Source: Chaenocephalus aceratus
Lineage: Eukaryota > Chordata > Actinopteri > Perciformes > Channichthyidae
Reading direction: 5' to 3'
Length of the DNA: 64,000 bases
Assembly: GCA_023974075.1 (NCBI GenBank)
Contig: JAMFTG010000488.1
Span: 868,001-932,000 of the forward strand
A model generated the notes under the pieces. It was not told the DNA's origin and ran no database searches. It was given only the letters and a program-made list of their open reading frames with translations. A program made the translations under genes and the position numbers. Positions 46,762-58,079 of this stretch are shown piece by piece. Each line of letters begins with the position of its first letter. The stretch's first letter is position 1.

Positions 46762-49480
46762 TTATCTTTCGATCCCGTTTGAATTGTGCCACGAATTACA
46801 CATATTATGTTTGTCAATCTTAGATAATCAAGTCCATGTCAAACAAGTCAGTCTTCTCGTGAGACTGTTGAAATATAAGACTATGAAAGATAGGCAACTA
46901 GAAAGACTACAAATCCAAGACTCCTGGTCCTGCACGCTGGCTCTCACGGAACCCAATAGAGTCTGGCTGCAGACCGCAGCAAGGAGGCGTTTCCTATAGT
47001 GAACGACGGGAGCCGGCTCTCGCCCGCGAACGAGCCGTTTTTTGTTTTGTTTTTGCGGAGGGATCTAGATCGGCATGAAGGCACATTATGCAATGTGCAC
47101 ATTATCCCGCTTATTACACATGGCCATATTCTCAACAAAGTAACGACATGACTCCCAATAATAATTGAAATGCTTTTATGGATTTACAAAAAGATTTTAT
47201 TGATTTAAAAAATAGTTTTATGTATTGATTTAAATGTACATGCATCCGCTAAGAAAAGTAGTCCGTTGTTACCGTTTGAACTAACGTAACAACGGCAGGA
47301 ACTGCTTCTATAGTGTTTTTGAGGAGCTTTTTGATTACAAATTTGAAAACATCGTTGCTTGCTTTAAAAGTAGCACAATTCATTATGTCAAACCTTGAAA
47401 GATATCCCTGCCCTAATGCCAAAAATAACTGGCAACTGAATATGTGTCGCCGTAGCTATGATGTCTATGTCTGGACCACTGCGTAAAAAGGAGGGTTTCT
47501 GCCCCATTACTTCTCTTCTTACTTCTATAAGAATAAAACACGGAGGACGGAGATCTCTTTTTGTCCCCCTCTTCTCCCCGCTGCAGCCAGCGGATCTCAA
47601 AGCACGCTCCCCTCTCCTGCAGGGAGAAAAACTATATTTATATACTTTATATAGGTTGATACAGTAGCCCCTTTTTTAAAATACTTTTTATAGGTGTTGC
47701 CATCTGTTTTGTGTAGCGTGGTTCTACAAGCAAGTCAATGCATTAATTGGGTGGTATCAGAGAGTTACACGGATCTGTAAATGCAATGAAAACAATTGGC
47801 CACAGCAAATAATTTATATTAAACATGTAATTTTTACTTTTGAATACTTTAGTACAAAGGATGTCTTGAATAATTTAAGTGATATATGTGTAGGCATACA
47901 CATATAAATCATTAGTCAAAACAGGGCTACATTGGATTTAATTAAAAGGTATAATATGTGGTAAACTGAAGAGCCCTTTGGGAGCCGAAAGAGCCGGCTC
48001 TTCTTGGTGAGCCAAATTTTAATTTTAATTTTTTTATTTATCCTTTATTTATCCAGGAATGTCCCATTGAGATACAAGATCTCTTCCTCCAGGGAGTCCT
48101 GACCAACACGGCACACAACAAGTTTCAACATAAAACAAAGGCATTAAACAAAAAAAACATACAATTCAAATATAAATACAGAAGGCCATTTGTGCAGTGG
48201 CAAGAAGCATACTCACATCAGCAATAGCATCAGGTAAAACAGTTACATGTTTCATGAAGGGCTAATCGTAGCATACCTTTAAAAGCATTTACAGTAGGAA
48301 GTGCCTCGAGACAAAGTTTGACTTGCAGCGTATTCCATAAAAAAGGAGCATAGTGGGAGAATGCAGCTTTACCAAGCTCTGACTGCATCAAAGGAACATT
48401 TAAAAGCATCCCATTTGCTGCTCGTCTAGTATTAAAAAAGCAAGTATAAAATGACAGAAGTCTGGAGATATATAAGGGCAGCTTACCTAGCAATGACTTA
48501 AGGATAAAAATCAACATGTGTGATTGTCTTCTTTGGTACAGAGAGGACCATCCTAAGGACTGATACAAAGTGCAGTGGTGGGTGCGAGAGCCTGCACCGG
48601 TTACAAAACGTATAGCAGTATGGTACGCAGAGTCCAGCTTTTTAAGCAGGGAGGAAGAAGCATGCATATAGATCACATCGCCATAGTCTAATACAGACAG
48701 AAAGGAACTCTGCACAATTCTCTTCCTGGCTTCAGACGGGAAACATTTCTTTAAACGAAAGAAAAAGCCCAGTTTAGGTCTAAGTTTTCTCAGTAGGTTC
48801 CCAATATGAACATCAAAGGCCATCTTTTCATCAATCCATATGCCCAGATATTTGTAGGATGCTACTTTGTCAAGGCATGTCCCTTCCAGTGTAAGAATCG
48901 GAGGGACAGCTGTATTAGCTCGAGAGCGAGAGAAGGTCATGTACTTGGTCTTTTTTTTTTTTTTTTTTGATCCGGCTCAGCAGGAAGAGCCGGAATTCCC
49001 ATCACTAGAACAATGACTTAGTCTGCGAGGATTTATAAAAGCAGCTGGAATCCCTTAAATTGCTATTGGATACAAAAAGTTAGGAAACGCCCCTATAGAA
49101 AACGCCTCCTTGCTGCGGTCTGCAGCCAGACCCATCTCACGGAACCGACTAACTCCTCTTTTGTGTGTGTCCAGCTCTCAACATGCTTGTAACAACTTGT
49201 AGTGAGTTTCACCTAGTTTAATACTCTTGGCCTCATTCTGAAAGAAAGAAGTGAAATGTGCTAACGTGACGGTCATATCGGTGTGTTGTGCGAGACGGGA
49301 GATGTAGTTCATTGAGCTGTTTCACACGAAATAAAGTGTTACTTCACAGTTCTACGATACATTTCTATTTGTATTACTTGCAAAATTATGTTTTAAATTG
49401 AAAAACATCATATGTGTAATTCGTGGCACAATTCAAACGGGATCTAAAGATAACATTTCTCTCCCCATTGACTCAATGCA
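46762..49480. mobile_element. Foldback element with long inverted arms, disrupted by a LINE
   Basis: 46762-46802 is the near-perfect reverse complement of 49413-49453 (core CGTTTGAATTGTGCCACGAATTACAC). 46940-46999 is the reverse complement of 49090-49146 (core CTGGCTGCAGACCGCAGCAAGGAGGCGTTT). The arms differ in length (about 235 versus 365 bp). Between them lie GAGCCGGCTC-type motifs (47010-47035, 47980-48010, 48970-48995) that belong to a second, inner repeat. No transposase seen. Confidence 0.7.
48010..48970 (-). mobile_element. LINE fragment (non-LTR RT C-terminus) inside the foldback
   Basis: The minus-strand frame 48940-48230 encodes YLGIWIDEKMAFDVHI, QSSFLSVLDYGDVIY, LYQSLGWSSLYQRR..., FSHYAPFLWN. 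This is the region after the RT fingers of a jockey/CR1-superfamily LINE. The 3' tail is AT-rich (48010-48040). A run of about 18 T lies at the 5' edge (48953-48969). Confidence 0.8.
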
Positions 49481-51395
49481 TACTTTTTCCGAAATCAGGT
49501 CCAGTGGAGTCTTCTTCTCCCGATATATCTTCAGCTCCGCCAGTGTCCCGGGGTCCGCTGCCGCCACCTAGCGCGTCAATCCGGATTACGTTTCAAATAA
49601 AGGTAAATATATGATATTACAGTACACTTAAATACAACAGTGTGGAGCACATGTAACCCGGGTTCGCACGCGGTGTCTTTAATGTATAGGACTCCCGTTG
49701 CTGAGCACTGAGGATATAATCCTCCGTTCTTTTACACGGGAAGACAGCCGGGCTGAAGTCGAATAGTCCATTTAGCTTAGGAACCTTCCTAAAGGAGTGA
49801 AATGACCCGGAAGTCCCTCAGTGGCAGCCATGATAAGTGCCGTTCGAATTCTCTAGAATGATGAGAATGATAGGAAAGGAGGTTTCAAACTTCCTTTATA
49901 ACCTCCTTTAGCTTAGGAACCACTGGACCTCCCTAACCGACAGGAGAAGCGAAAATGCTGCCCCACAATGCCTTGCAGCCGCAGCATTTGCCGTCACTCA
50001 ACAGTCGGCCGTTCACGGAAACAACCGATTATGACCGAGAAATGATATCATGAAAGTTACGGTGCTTATTAAGCATTTTAAAACATAGGTGGTAAGTTGC
50101 CAAAGTGCTTTGCTTTGAACGTTCATCAGTATTATAATCAAAAAGAGAAATATGAACATTAGTTTTCACTGAAATGATCAACTAAAGTCAACATTTCACA
50201 GTCTTTACTGAGCTGTGCGGGGTTTGTTCAACTTTTAAAAGATGTTTGAATGGTGATATACACAGTGATAGATGTTAAGGACTAACGTTCATAATAAATA
50301 CATGTGTATTGATTTTTAGATCTTTAGTTCATCAATCATACGTATTGGGATCATTGGTATTAATGTGGACCGGAGGGAGAGGGGGACGAGCATAAGTTTC
50401 ACTTTCCTTTTTTATTTCAATTCCAGCTTTGGTCATGAAGAATATGTTTCTCTGTTGTCCACGTTCATAAAGCAAAGCAGCAGCATCAGAGCACGGTGCA
50501 GAATCTCTAGATGAGTTCACAGTAGTCCCTCGTTCTTATTGAACATCCATGTTTGTAGTCCGCTGTATAGAAAACTGTGGTTTCCATAGTTTCCCCACAG
50601 CAGCAGACGCACACAATGACGTCCGCTGGCGCATCATAAACACGTCGGATAGTGAAAGTGCATTCGGATTCTCTAAAGTACCGCAGTCTCTTCTCCTAAG
50701 TCCTTTTGAATTCTCCTATCCACTATCCCTTAACCCCGTGACGTTTCACTCAGAGGTCAAGGAATAGACGATAGGGTTAGAACTTAGGAGCTGATTTTTA
50801 AACTATCCGACTGCAGCCTAGCATCCCTACCCGATCCGCACTGCGCATGTGCGAGGCGGTCAGGTATACGGCAACTCCAATAGGACACGTGACACAGTTG
50901 CGTTTGCTAAAGCACAACGTGAAAACTCATAAGAAAAGAGAGATCAGTTATTGCTATCATACTGAATACATATTTACTGTGAATGTATGCACAACAGTAT
51001 GGCATTACTAATGTATATCTAATTACATTAACTGTGAATGTCTTTCATTTGATTTAGAATTACATAAAATATTTTCCATAAAAACGTTGATTCAAGAACA
51101 AATCTCTGTTAATAGATCAGTAGGCCTACTTTTCTCACATAAGACTATTCTCACTTATTCTGACAATGTACTTAACCCCAAATAAAAGAACCCAATAACA
51201 AGAGTTGTTGAATGTATGAGTGTATGAAAATATCTTAAAAATAAAATACAAGTGTATTTATTATCAAGGCGTCAGTGCTTAACATCGATCACTGTGTATT
51301 AAACCATGTTTTGTTAAAAGGTTAAGAAACCCCACACGGCTGTATTTCCAATATTGATATATATATATATATATATATATATATCAATATATATA
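49481..51395. other. Gene-free stretch before the GC-rich block
   Basis: No supported exon. 49840-49935 and 50650-50740 share TTCGAATTCTCT / TTCGGATTCTCT motifs that suggest a decayed MITE. (AT)n at 51357-51400 forms a long palindrome next to the first viral-like frame. Confidence 0.4.
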
Positions 51396-51398
51396 TAA

Positions 51399-53135
51399 TA
51401 TAAAATCATACATATTTCGGATTCGGCCGAAAGTCTGAAGAAAAAGTGCGAATCCAGCGTTGACTGTCTCACCGAAGACAAAGTCATATGCGACCTCAAG
51501 CAGTTCCACTACACCAACGGCGATGCCCCTACTGTGTACTTTAGAAGGTCCAGCAAGCTCCTGTATGGCCAGCGGATGCACCTTGTTCCGCTCGTTGCAT
51601 TGAGGGGGCTGCTTCAGGCTGAGGCGCCGGAGCTGCATGTGTCTACCAAGGTTAGGTTCTGTAGGGCAGTGACCACGCGATGCGTGAACGGGAATGGTGA
51701 GCTCGTGATCGGTTGGGAAGATACTCTGAATGAGTTTACGAGGGATACCTTCATCAGCGGGAGCATGATGTGTCAGGAAATATACCAAATCGCCTTGACG
51801 GTGTTCATCAAGCGGGTGAATCCTAACAGCTGGTGCGATTATATACCCAAGCACCTGGAGCCCCTGGTCAAGGACCCCGTGATGGTGGACGCTGTGGAGC
51901 TGGCCCTTAAGTTGGTGGACAGCAAGATCCCGAACGCGTTCCCTGTGGCCGAGCTGCTATATTGCCCGATTGAGAAAGTACAAGAATACCTGAACCGTAT
52001 GAACGCGTACACCTCAGACACCTCGGTCTGCAGATCCGTAAGCAAGAGGCGCAACGGTAAGGTGGAAGAGCAGATTAAGACCGAGTGGGCCAACGTGGCG
52101 GAGACTATCTCCGGGTACGTGCATGAGAAATACGGCGACCGCGAGACGGACATGGTCAAGAAGTGCAACGAGGTGTTCAGACCTCAGAGCCCGCGCCACG
52201 CAGTTAGAGCTCAGAAGGTATGGAAAGCTCTGTTCAAAGAGGATCAGCGTGGCACCACGGCCAAAGGAGTTAAAGACATTTCCTCCAATGTCAAAGTCGC
52301 CTTTTTCAAGCTCCGCACCTACACCAACATGCTGAAGAAAGCAAATGCGCCCACCCTGAGGTCAGCCCGCAGGTCAGCCCGCGGGTCAGCCCGCGGGTCA
52401 GCCCGCACCAACCCTGCCCGAGTCCGAGAAAAAGTCTCCTCTACCGAGCATAAAGACGAGCTCCGCGATGAGAGCGAAGACGAGTCCTGCGCCGGGTTCG
52501 GCGAGAAGGAACACGGCCTGAACTATATCGTCACACCCAAATCCGTTCCGATTTACACTTGGATCAAGAACCTCCCGATTCTCCTGCTGAGCGAACCCTG
52601 GTTGAACGGAGACGATGTCAGACGAGAAGCCGTTTGTATTCTCCTGGGATTGGATAAAACTCTGCTTGGCAAAAAGCAAGGTGACATGCTTAGCGATTGG
52701 GTCATTCGCAACAAGTCCGTTGTCCTGATACTCGAAAAGTACGGATTGAGGGATAGACTCAGCAGAGCTCTGGTGGATAGCTTGGACTCTATGTCCATCG
52801 ATAACTGGAAACGCAAGGTGTTGACATCTCTCCAGGCTCCCCCGGATCACTCAAAGGTGAAGAACCCGTGTACTCTAAAGAAGGGCAGATCGGATAAGCT
52901 CGGCGAAGCCGGATCGCGTATCCCAAACAGCTACAACAGGGCCCGCTCTTCGCGGGTCCGTTGTCCGTGCCGCAGTCGGTGGAGCGCTTTGCTGACCGTT
53001 GCTGACGATAGGTGGTGTGAGGAGGACACACCGTGCACGCAGCACAGATGTGATATTTACACATCTCTAAGCGCCACCGGGGCTGCCTTTGGCTCCCGTG
53101 TTATTTGTTTATTTGGTTATAGTTTGTGTAGGTAA
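51399..53135 (+). pseudogene. Large GC-rich frame 1 of the viral-like block (unknown function, N-terminus cut)
   Basis: The frame is open from just after the (AT)n palindrome (stop at 51396) to 53135, about 578 codons, with no ATG before 51,600. Coding-like sequence starts abruptly at about 51418 (SAESLKKKCESSVDC...). The gene has therefore lost its true start, and I treat it as truncated. No introns are apparent. Visible features: a Lys-rich middle (SVSKRRNGKVEEQIKTEW), 12-bp repeats giving RSAR/GSAR (52358-52412), an acidic linker (KDELRDESEDESC), and a helical C-terminal half. No family was recognised. The last 70 residues, rich in C and R, look frame-shifted. Codons are strongly G/C-ending, unlike all neighbours except the frames that follow. 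Confidence 0.6.
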
Positions 53136-53178
53136 ACAATTACCCTTTATCTCTTTATCTTTTTGTATAGTACCCGCG

Positions 53179-53685
53179 ATGGACCGCGAAGACGATGTGG
53201 TCAAGTGGAAGACCATCGCTGCTGCTTTGCACGCGGGGGCCCTGGATGACTGTGAAGGATTCGAAACCCTGGAGGATGCGGTCCGTCACCTGTACAACTA
53301 CCAGACGCCCGGGCCGACCCCGGACCCGGGTGGTTACTCGCGCCTCGCAACAGACAAGGGCCATAAGGACTTCTACTACCACCGCGGCGAGATACCGGGT
53401 CTCTTTGGACTCAGCGGGTTTTTCGGGAACGGGGTCGCGGATCGCTGCGTACTGTGCCAGCACATAATTATGACGGACGAGTTCAGATACGAGACCTGGT
53501 ACCCCGAGGACGTAGCCCAGAAGAGCGTTCCCCGCAGCGAGTTGAACCTGAGGCGCTTGGAACACCTGGCTGTTATGCACACGCCTTACTTTGTGATGCT
53601 CTTCATGGACCTGGCGCGGGTGAAACGCTACAGCTTTCACAGAAGCAAAGCTTCGAGGGACCGTATCGCAGGGCCACGTGTTTGA
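53179..53685 (+). CDS. BIR-like zinc-binding protein of the viral-like block
   Basis: Start chosen at ATG 53179 (MDREDDVVKW), preceded by a T-rich, TATA-poor spacer; 168 residues. Residues 78-135 resemble a baculovirus IAP repeat: LSGFFGNGVADRC-VL-C (C90, C93), then a longer-than-usual loop to EHLAVMH (H129, H134). The final Cys of a BIR is replaced by Tyr (TPYF). BIR domains of large DNA viruses and hosts bind zinc and caspases or their activators; a role here is inference. The stop overlaps the next frame by eight bases in a different phase, so the two may be one gene broken by a frameshift. Confidence 0.55.
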   Translation: MDREDDVVKWKTIAAALHAGALDDCEGFETLEDAVRHLYNYQTPGPTPDPGGYSRLATDKGHKDFYYHRGEIPGLFGLSGFFGNGVADRCVLCQHIIMTDEFRYETWYPEDVAQKSVPRSELNLRRLEHLAVMHTPYFVMLFMDLARVKRYSFHRSKASRDRIAGPRV

Positions 53686-55183
53686 GCGGCTCAGAGGCCC
53701 AGATCTCCAAAGTGCGGCTCGAGCATTAGAAGGGTTGGATTCCTTGATCTTCTTGAAAACGTGGTGGAGATTTCAAGACAGAAGGGGCAGCAGGGAATTG
53801 CAGGTGTCTATACCGGGCTATCTCGAGTTGCACACGGAGGGGCACGCGTGGAACCCCAGGATCGAACCGTTCGCAAACAGAAAACCAGAGCCCCTCTACA
53901 CGTTCCTGGCGAAACGATGTCTGTGTCACGAGGTGTGGGCACCCCGGGCACCGGCGCGTCCCGACGTCATAGGCTCGCCGTGCAGGATACGCACGCTGAC
54001 CCAAGGACCGGTGTCTACGTACGCGTTGAGTGTCCCGATCCCGAGACTACACGTGGAAGAGATCCTAAGGTCGACCGCGATCGTGTGCAACGCGAGAAGA
54101 GCCGCGCTTTGCATTACGGGTCGGAGAGATGCTGCCCGCGGAACGACGGACTGCAGCAGCGCGCTGGAACCCCGGCTCGATTGCGTGGTCTTGGAGGAAG
54201 TGGGCCACCGTTATGGGATGGTGATGCACGTGGTTACGACTCTCGGTCACCAGTGGCAGACCTTGAGCTCCTGGATGAGAAGCGGACCAGACCGGAGGCT
54301 CGCTCTCGTCACCCAAAAGGTATTGTTGGGTGTCATGGGCTCTCTCAGAGAGATGTGCCTGCGAGACATGAGGCCGCCCAGGCGATTCTACGAGGAGGGA
54401 GAGCGCAAAGAACCTAAGCTCACCACGGCCTTCTTTGTCAACGGACAGACCGGAGAGGTGCTGTCCTTGTTGCCATTCGTGTCGTTGTCTAGGATGTACA
54501 GGTCTAGGAACCTGCCGAATGACGAGAAGGCGTTCCACGCGGCGTGCGTTAGTCTGGCCTGGTGTATCTCGAACGCGCGACTGGACGGCGAGACGGTCGC
54601 GCTCGAGGACCTGCGCGTGTTCAGGGCCTGGTGGGACGCCCAAGGCTCGTACGATACGCGTCCACGACACATCGGTGACGCTCGCGCGGGCAACGCTACT
54701 CGCTGGGACAGAGACTGGGATGAGTTTTGTAGGACCGGGCTGGTGAACGACAATGCGTGGTCCTCGTTGAGACCGAAGGATGCCGGCGTTAGGGACGCGA
54801 GCAACGTGGACGTGCCTGAAGTGTGGCTAGGTGAGCACGCTAGAACGCACGACGCTATAAGCGCCAGACTGCTAGCTCTGGGCGTGCCGCACCCAATGCG
54901 TGTCAGCGTTATAGAGTCGCTCTCGGACCGGGAAGCCTCGGATATCCGGGACGGACGGAGCGGATTCACCACGTGCAAACCAGAAAGCTCCCGGGCCTTG
55001 CTCAGGGCGTTGACGGTTCACAAACCCAGTTCGAACCCGAGTGCTTCGTGCGACGCCTCCGGTGACAGCGCCACAGGATGTGGTCAGACCAGCAAGCGCT
55101 CCAACACCGAGGACATACCTGCGGCGGAACAGAAGAGGGTGGACCGCACCCAAAATGACACAGGGGTCGGCGTAAGAGACTAG
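53618..55183 (+). pseudogene. Large GC-rich frame 3 of the viral-like block
   Basis: The frame is open from about 53618 to 55183, without an ATG near the overlap, so it is probably the continuation of the preceding frame. The part at about residues 170-330 from the GTG at 53678 (HRYGMVMHVVTTLGHQWQTL..., then LGVMGSLREMCLRDMRPP, then AFFVNGQTGEV) is spaced like a protein-kinase hinge, catalytic loop and metal-binding loop. Canonical HRD and DFG residues are not intact, so this is only a suggestion. The C-terminus is Ser/Thr/Asp-rich and low in structure. About 500 residues. G/C-ending codons throughout. Confidence 0.45.
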
Positions 55184-55185
55184 GC

Positions 55186-55209
55186 GGTATAAAAAACACA
55201 TTTCAAGGT
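55186..55209. repeat. 22-bp direct repeat, first copy
   Basis: AAAAAACACATTTCAAGGTAG lies just after the stop of the frame ending at 55183. It recurs exactly at 57197-57217 at the 3' edge of the minus-strand frame. Confidence 0.9.
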
Positions 55210-56866
55210 AGACAAAATGAGGACACGGATCCGAGGCTCTCGGATTAGCCCCCGACCGTTGCCTATTTCTCTGTGACATGGACGATGCGCATGTATTGGT
55301 GTGAATAATAAAAAGCATTTGATTTGATTCCTTGTGTCTACGTGTCTATGTGTCTCGTGTCTACGTGCCTTGTGCTATGCTTTCCGGATAAGGGGCTGTT
55401 TAGAGTATAGGCGAGGTCCTGTTAATTTATTCCGGTAAATTACTCTGACCTTACTAATTGACCTGACCGAAGTTACTGAGTCTATGTAAGTTTACTGCTT
55501 GGCTCAGATCCACCAAACGTCAGCAAGATCTCACCTCTCTTAACTCCCCGAAGAACCAGGTTCAATTAACTGCTGTTTCTATTCAGACAACTCTTTTTAA
55601 TCTGTTTAAGCGATCCCGAAGGATTTTGGTATCAGTAAATGGGGTGTGTTCCTACCTAAACATGTGTGTGGCAGGGTGCAGTCTTACCTTTGAAGCAGGA
55701 GAGGAGAGCACAGATTTTCCCTTTTATTGTCCCAATCCAAAAGGTGAGATCAGTTTATTTGAAGAAAAAGTAGGTCCAAACCAATACAGAGTATTTACCT
55801 TTATATTATTATAATCATACAAAACATATCATGCTGGGGTTATATTTTTTATCTAAAACCTTAATTCATATTCATTCAAATCATCAAATCATGTATTCTG
55901 GTACGTTCTAACAACGTCTTCCAGGAAAAGTCTAATCATGTATTCTGGTACGTTCTAACAAAGTCTTCCAGGAAAAGTCTAATCATGTATTCTGGTACGT
56001 TCTAACAACGTCTTCCAGGAAAAGTCTAATCATGTATTCTGGTACGTTCTAACAACGTCTTCCAGGAAAAGTCTAAATCATGTATTCTGGTACGTTCTAA
56101 CAACGTCTTCCAGGAAAAGTCTAAATCATGTATTCTGGTACGTTCTAACAACGTCTTCCAGGAAAAGTCTAAATCATGTATTCTGGTACGTTCTAACAAC
56201 GTCTTCCAGGTATCACTTACCGAGAGCCATCTAACCCAGCCCTGTCCACCCTCTCTTACCCCGTGGCTTTATGCTCTACAACCAGACAGAAAATTCTCAA
56301 AAACACCTCCTTTATGCCCATATTTGTAAAACTGGGCCTGACCTCTAATGTAAAGGGTTTGCAATATAATCTTTGGCTATGACATCACCACTTATTAAAG
56401 GCCTCAGTGTTTCTCCTTAGGGCAAGAACCCCCCCCCCCTCCCTGTGTATTCCTGTGAGAAAATAAAAAGGAGAAGAAACGGCCCTCTTCCTTATCAGTG
56501 ACCCCCATAAATCATAGACTTTACACACTCAATTTAAACAAACCACTTTGTTTTTTACTGCAAATATAGAAAACATAACAGATGAAACCTTTTTCATTCT
56601 GAGTTATACAAGAATATAATTGATTATATTTGATTATAACTAACTTTTGTTTTAAATATTCAACATACTATGAAGCTCTCAACACCCTCTTTTTAAAATG
56701 CAAAGTTATCAAACAGCAACAACTAAAATTGTAAGCATACATACATATTCAAAAACCATCAAGAAGCATTCTCATTATGGGTTCATACAAGAATATGATT
56801 GATCATATATGATTTATAATTAACTTTCGTTTTAAGTATTCAACATACTATGAAGCTCTCAACAGG
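55210..56866. other. AT-richer insert between viral-like parts
   Basis: 55290-55320 has AATAAA and TTTGATTTGATT, possibly a transcript end. 56580-56690 and 56765-56866 are a diverged pair of about 100-bp blocks (core TTTTAAATATTCAACATACTATGAAGCTCTCAACA). A C-run lies at 56431-56440. No gene is supported except the weak 55626-55814 frame, which is not recognisable. Confidence 0.5.
55886..56215. repeat. 47/48-bp minisatellite, about seven units
   Basis: The unit is ATCATGTATTCTGGTACGTT followed by CTAACAACGTCTTCCAGGAAAAGTCTA. The first units are 47 bp; later ones gain an A (48 bp). The units are almost identical, implying recent expansion. Confidence 0.95.
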
Positions 56867-56986
56867 GCTCAATGTGGTCAGCGGGGTAACGGGGTGGTTT
56901 TTATCAGGAGCTCGATCGACCACCTGGGTTACATGGGCAGCGCGAGAGTGCACTGTCCCGGCTCCGAAACCGTAGACGAGAGGTAA
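56867..56986 (+). pseudogene. Viral-like gene fragment (C-terminal piece)
   Basis: Composition switches to GC-rich at 56867, directly after a repeat border. A 39-codon frame (RAQCGQRGNGVVFIRSSIDH...) ends at TAA 56984. It resembles the codon style of the 51.4-55.2 kb frames. Probably the truncated end of another gene of the same block. Confidence 0.4.
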
Positions 56987-57196
56987 CAAGATAGAAACAA
57001 GTAGCGCGCCACTCGGTCACCGAGCTAGGGGAGACCGTGTCACAGACGTGAGATTAAAAACCCAAGAACAGAACACAGAGCCAAAGGCCTTAATCACTGC
57101 CCACGGGTCGTACAGTGATGTAGATATATCTTTATTACAGCCAAAACGAGAACTTGTGATAATGTACATCATGATAATAATAATAATAATAATAAT

Positions 57197-57217
57197 AAAA
57201 AACACATTTCAAGGTAG
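57197..57217. repeat. 22-bp direct repeat, second copy
   Basis: Identical to 55186-55209 apart from the edges, and preceded by (TAA)n at 57174-57196. Its bases include the stop codon of the minus-strand frame (57211-57209). Confidence 0.9.
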
Positions 57218-58021
57218 GATTTTTAGTCCCTCGAGCGTGGTGCAGACTTGTGCCTTGATCCTGTCACAGCCCGGACGATGTCCTTGGAAGGGTAGGTAGC
57301 ATCCCGGGAGGGCCGCGGCGCTGCATACGAGGCACCTGTTCAGCTTGTTGATTAAAGCGAAACCTCTGGTGGCCTCTGCGAAGCCTTGGTGGAACGCTAC
57401 GAATCCCCGCCTGTACCGCTCGCGCCCGATCGTGAGCATCAGCTCTTGTTCCATGCCCAGAAACCTCTGGGTGATATACGGACAGGCGCGGTACAATACG
57501 TGCGAGTGGTAGATGTGCTCACCGAGTAAAGTGTCGCCCCTGACAAATGTGTGGAGTTCGAGTCCACACACTGAGCATTTGTGCGTGTGAAACGTTTGCG
57601 GTAGGTGGTGCATGTTGGCGCTGTCTCCCAGTTCGCTGAAGTCCCGTGGGTACCACAATAATAGGGCATTGAAGTATCGGTCGGGGCAACACGCCCCGGG
57701 TACTCCTAGAAACACGTGTGTGCCTCGCCAGTTACCGGGCATGTGCATTTCATCGACAGGCACCTCAATGCGCGTGTTTTCCAGGGTCTTTTCCACAGTG
57801 CTTTTCATTTCATCGCAGACCTTGCTATAACGGTAATGATCCATCCCGGATCGATAGGAGCAGACTACGCAGCGTTTCGTTCCTCCGACATGGACGAATC
57901 CTTCCTTGCTGCGAAACACAAACTCAGGGAATGCCACAAACCCGCGTTCAAACCTCTCCTCGCCGCTCATACTTGCGTTGTGACACTTCCATCCGATACG
58001 CGTTCCATTGACAGGGTGCAT
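57209..58021 (-). CDS. Triple BIR-like repeat protein of the viral-like block
   Basis: 270 residues from ATG 58021, with an in-frame extension possible to about 58065. Three homologous modules. Residues 21-70: RGFVAF...EGFVHVGGTKRCVVC, then H62-x6-C69. Residues 112-180: DFSELGD...C149-x2-C152-x16-H169-x10-C180, with GLELHTFVRGDTLLGEH close to the BIR consensus. Residues 200-252: RGFVAF...GFALINKLNRCLVC, H248, C252. The CxxC-x16-H core of module 2 has the exact BIR spacing; modules 1 and 3 are shortened. Known BIR proteins act in inhibiting cell death; whether this one does is unknown. No RING domain. The frame is intact, convergent with the 53.6-55.2 kb frame, and GC-rich. The best intact gene of the block. 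Confidence 0.65.
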   Translation of the reverse strand: MHPVNGTRIGWKCHNASMSGEERFERGFVAFPEFVFRSKEGFVHVGGTKRCVVCSYRSGMDHYRYSKVCDEMKSTVEKTLENTRIEVPVDEMHMPGNWRGTHVFLGVPGACCPDRYFNALLLWYPRDFSELGDSANMHHLPQTFHTHKCSVCGLELHTFVRGDTLLGEHIYHSHVLYRACPYITQRFLGMEQELMLTIGRERYRRGFVAFHQGFAEATRGFALINKLNRCLVCSAAALPGCYLPFQGHRPGCDRIKAQVCTTLEGLKILP

Positions 58022-58079
58022 CGAGACCCGGGTTCCGCGTGGTGTGCACTCTGGCGTATGTCAACCCATTAGCGCGAAG

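Noticed and set aside
55886..56215. CRISPR-like array
   Set aside because: The units are contiguous with no unique spacers, in a vertebrate genome; it is a minisatellite.
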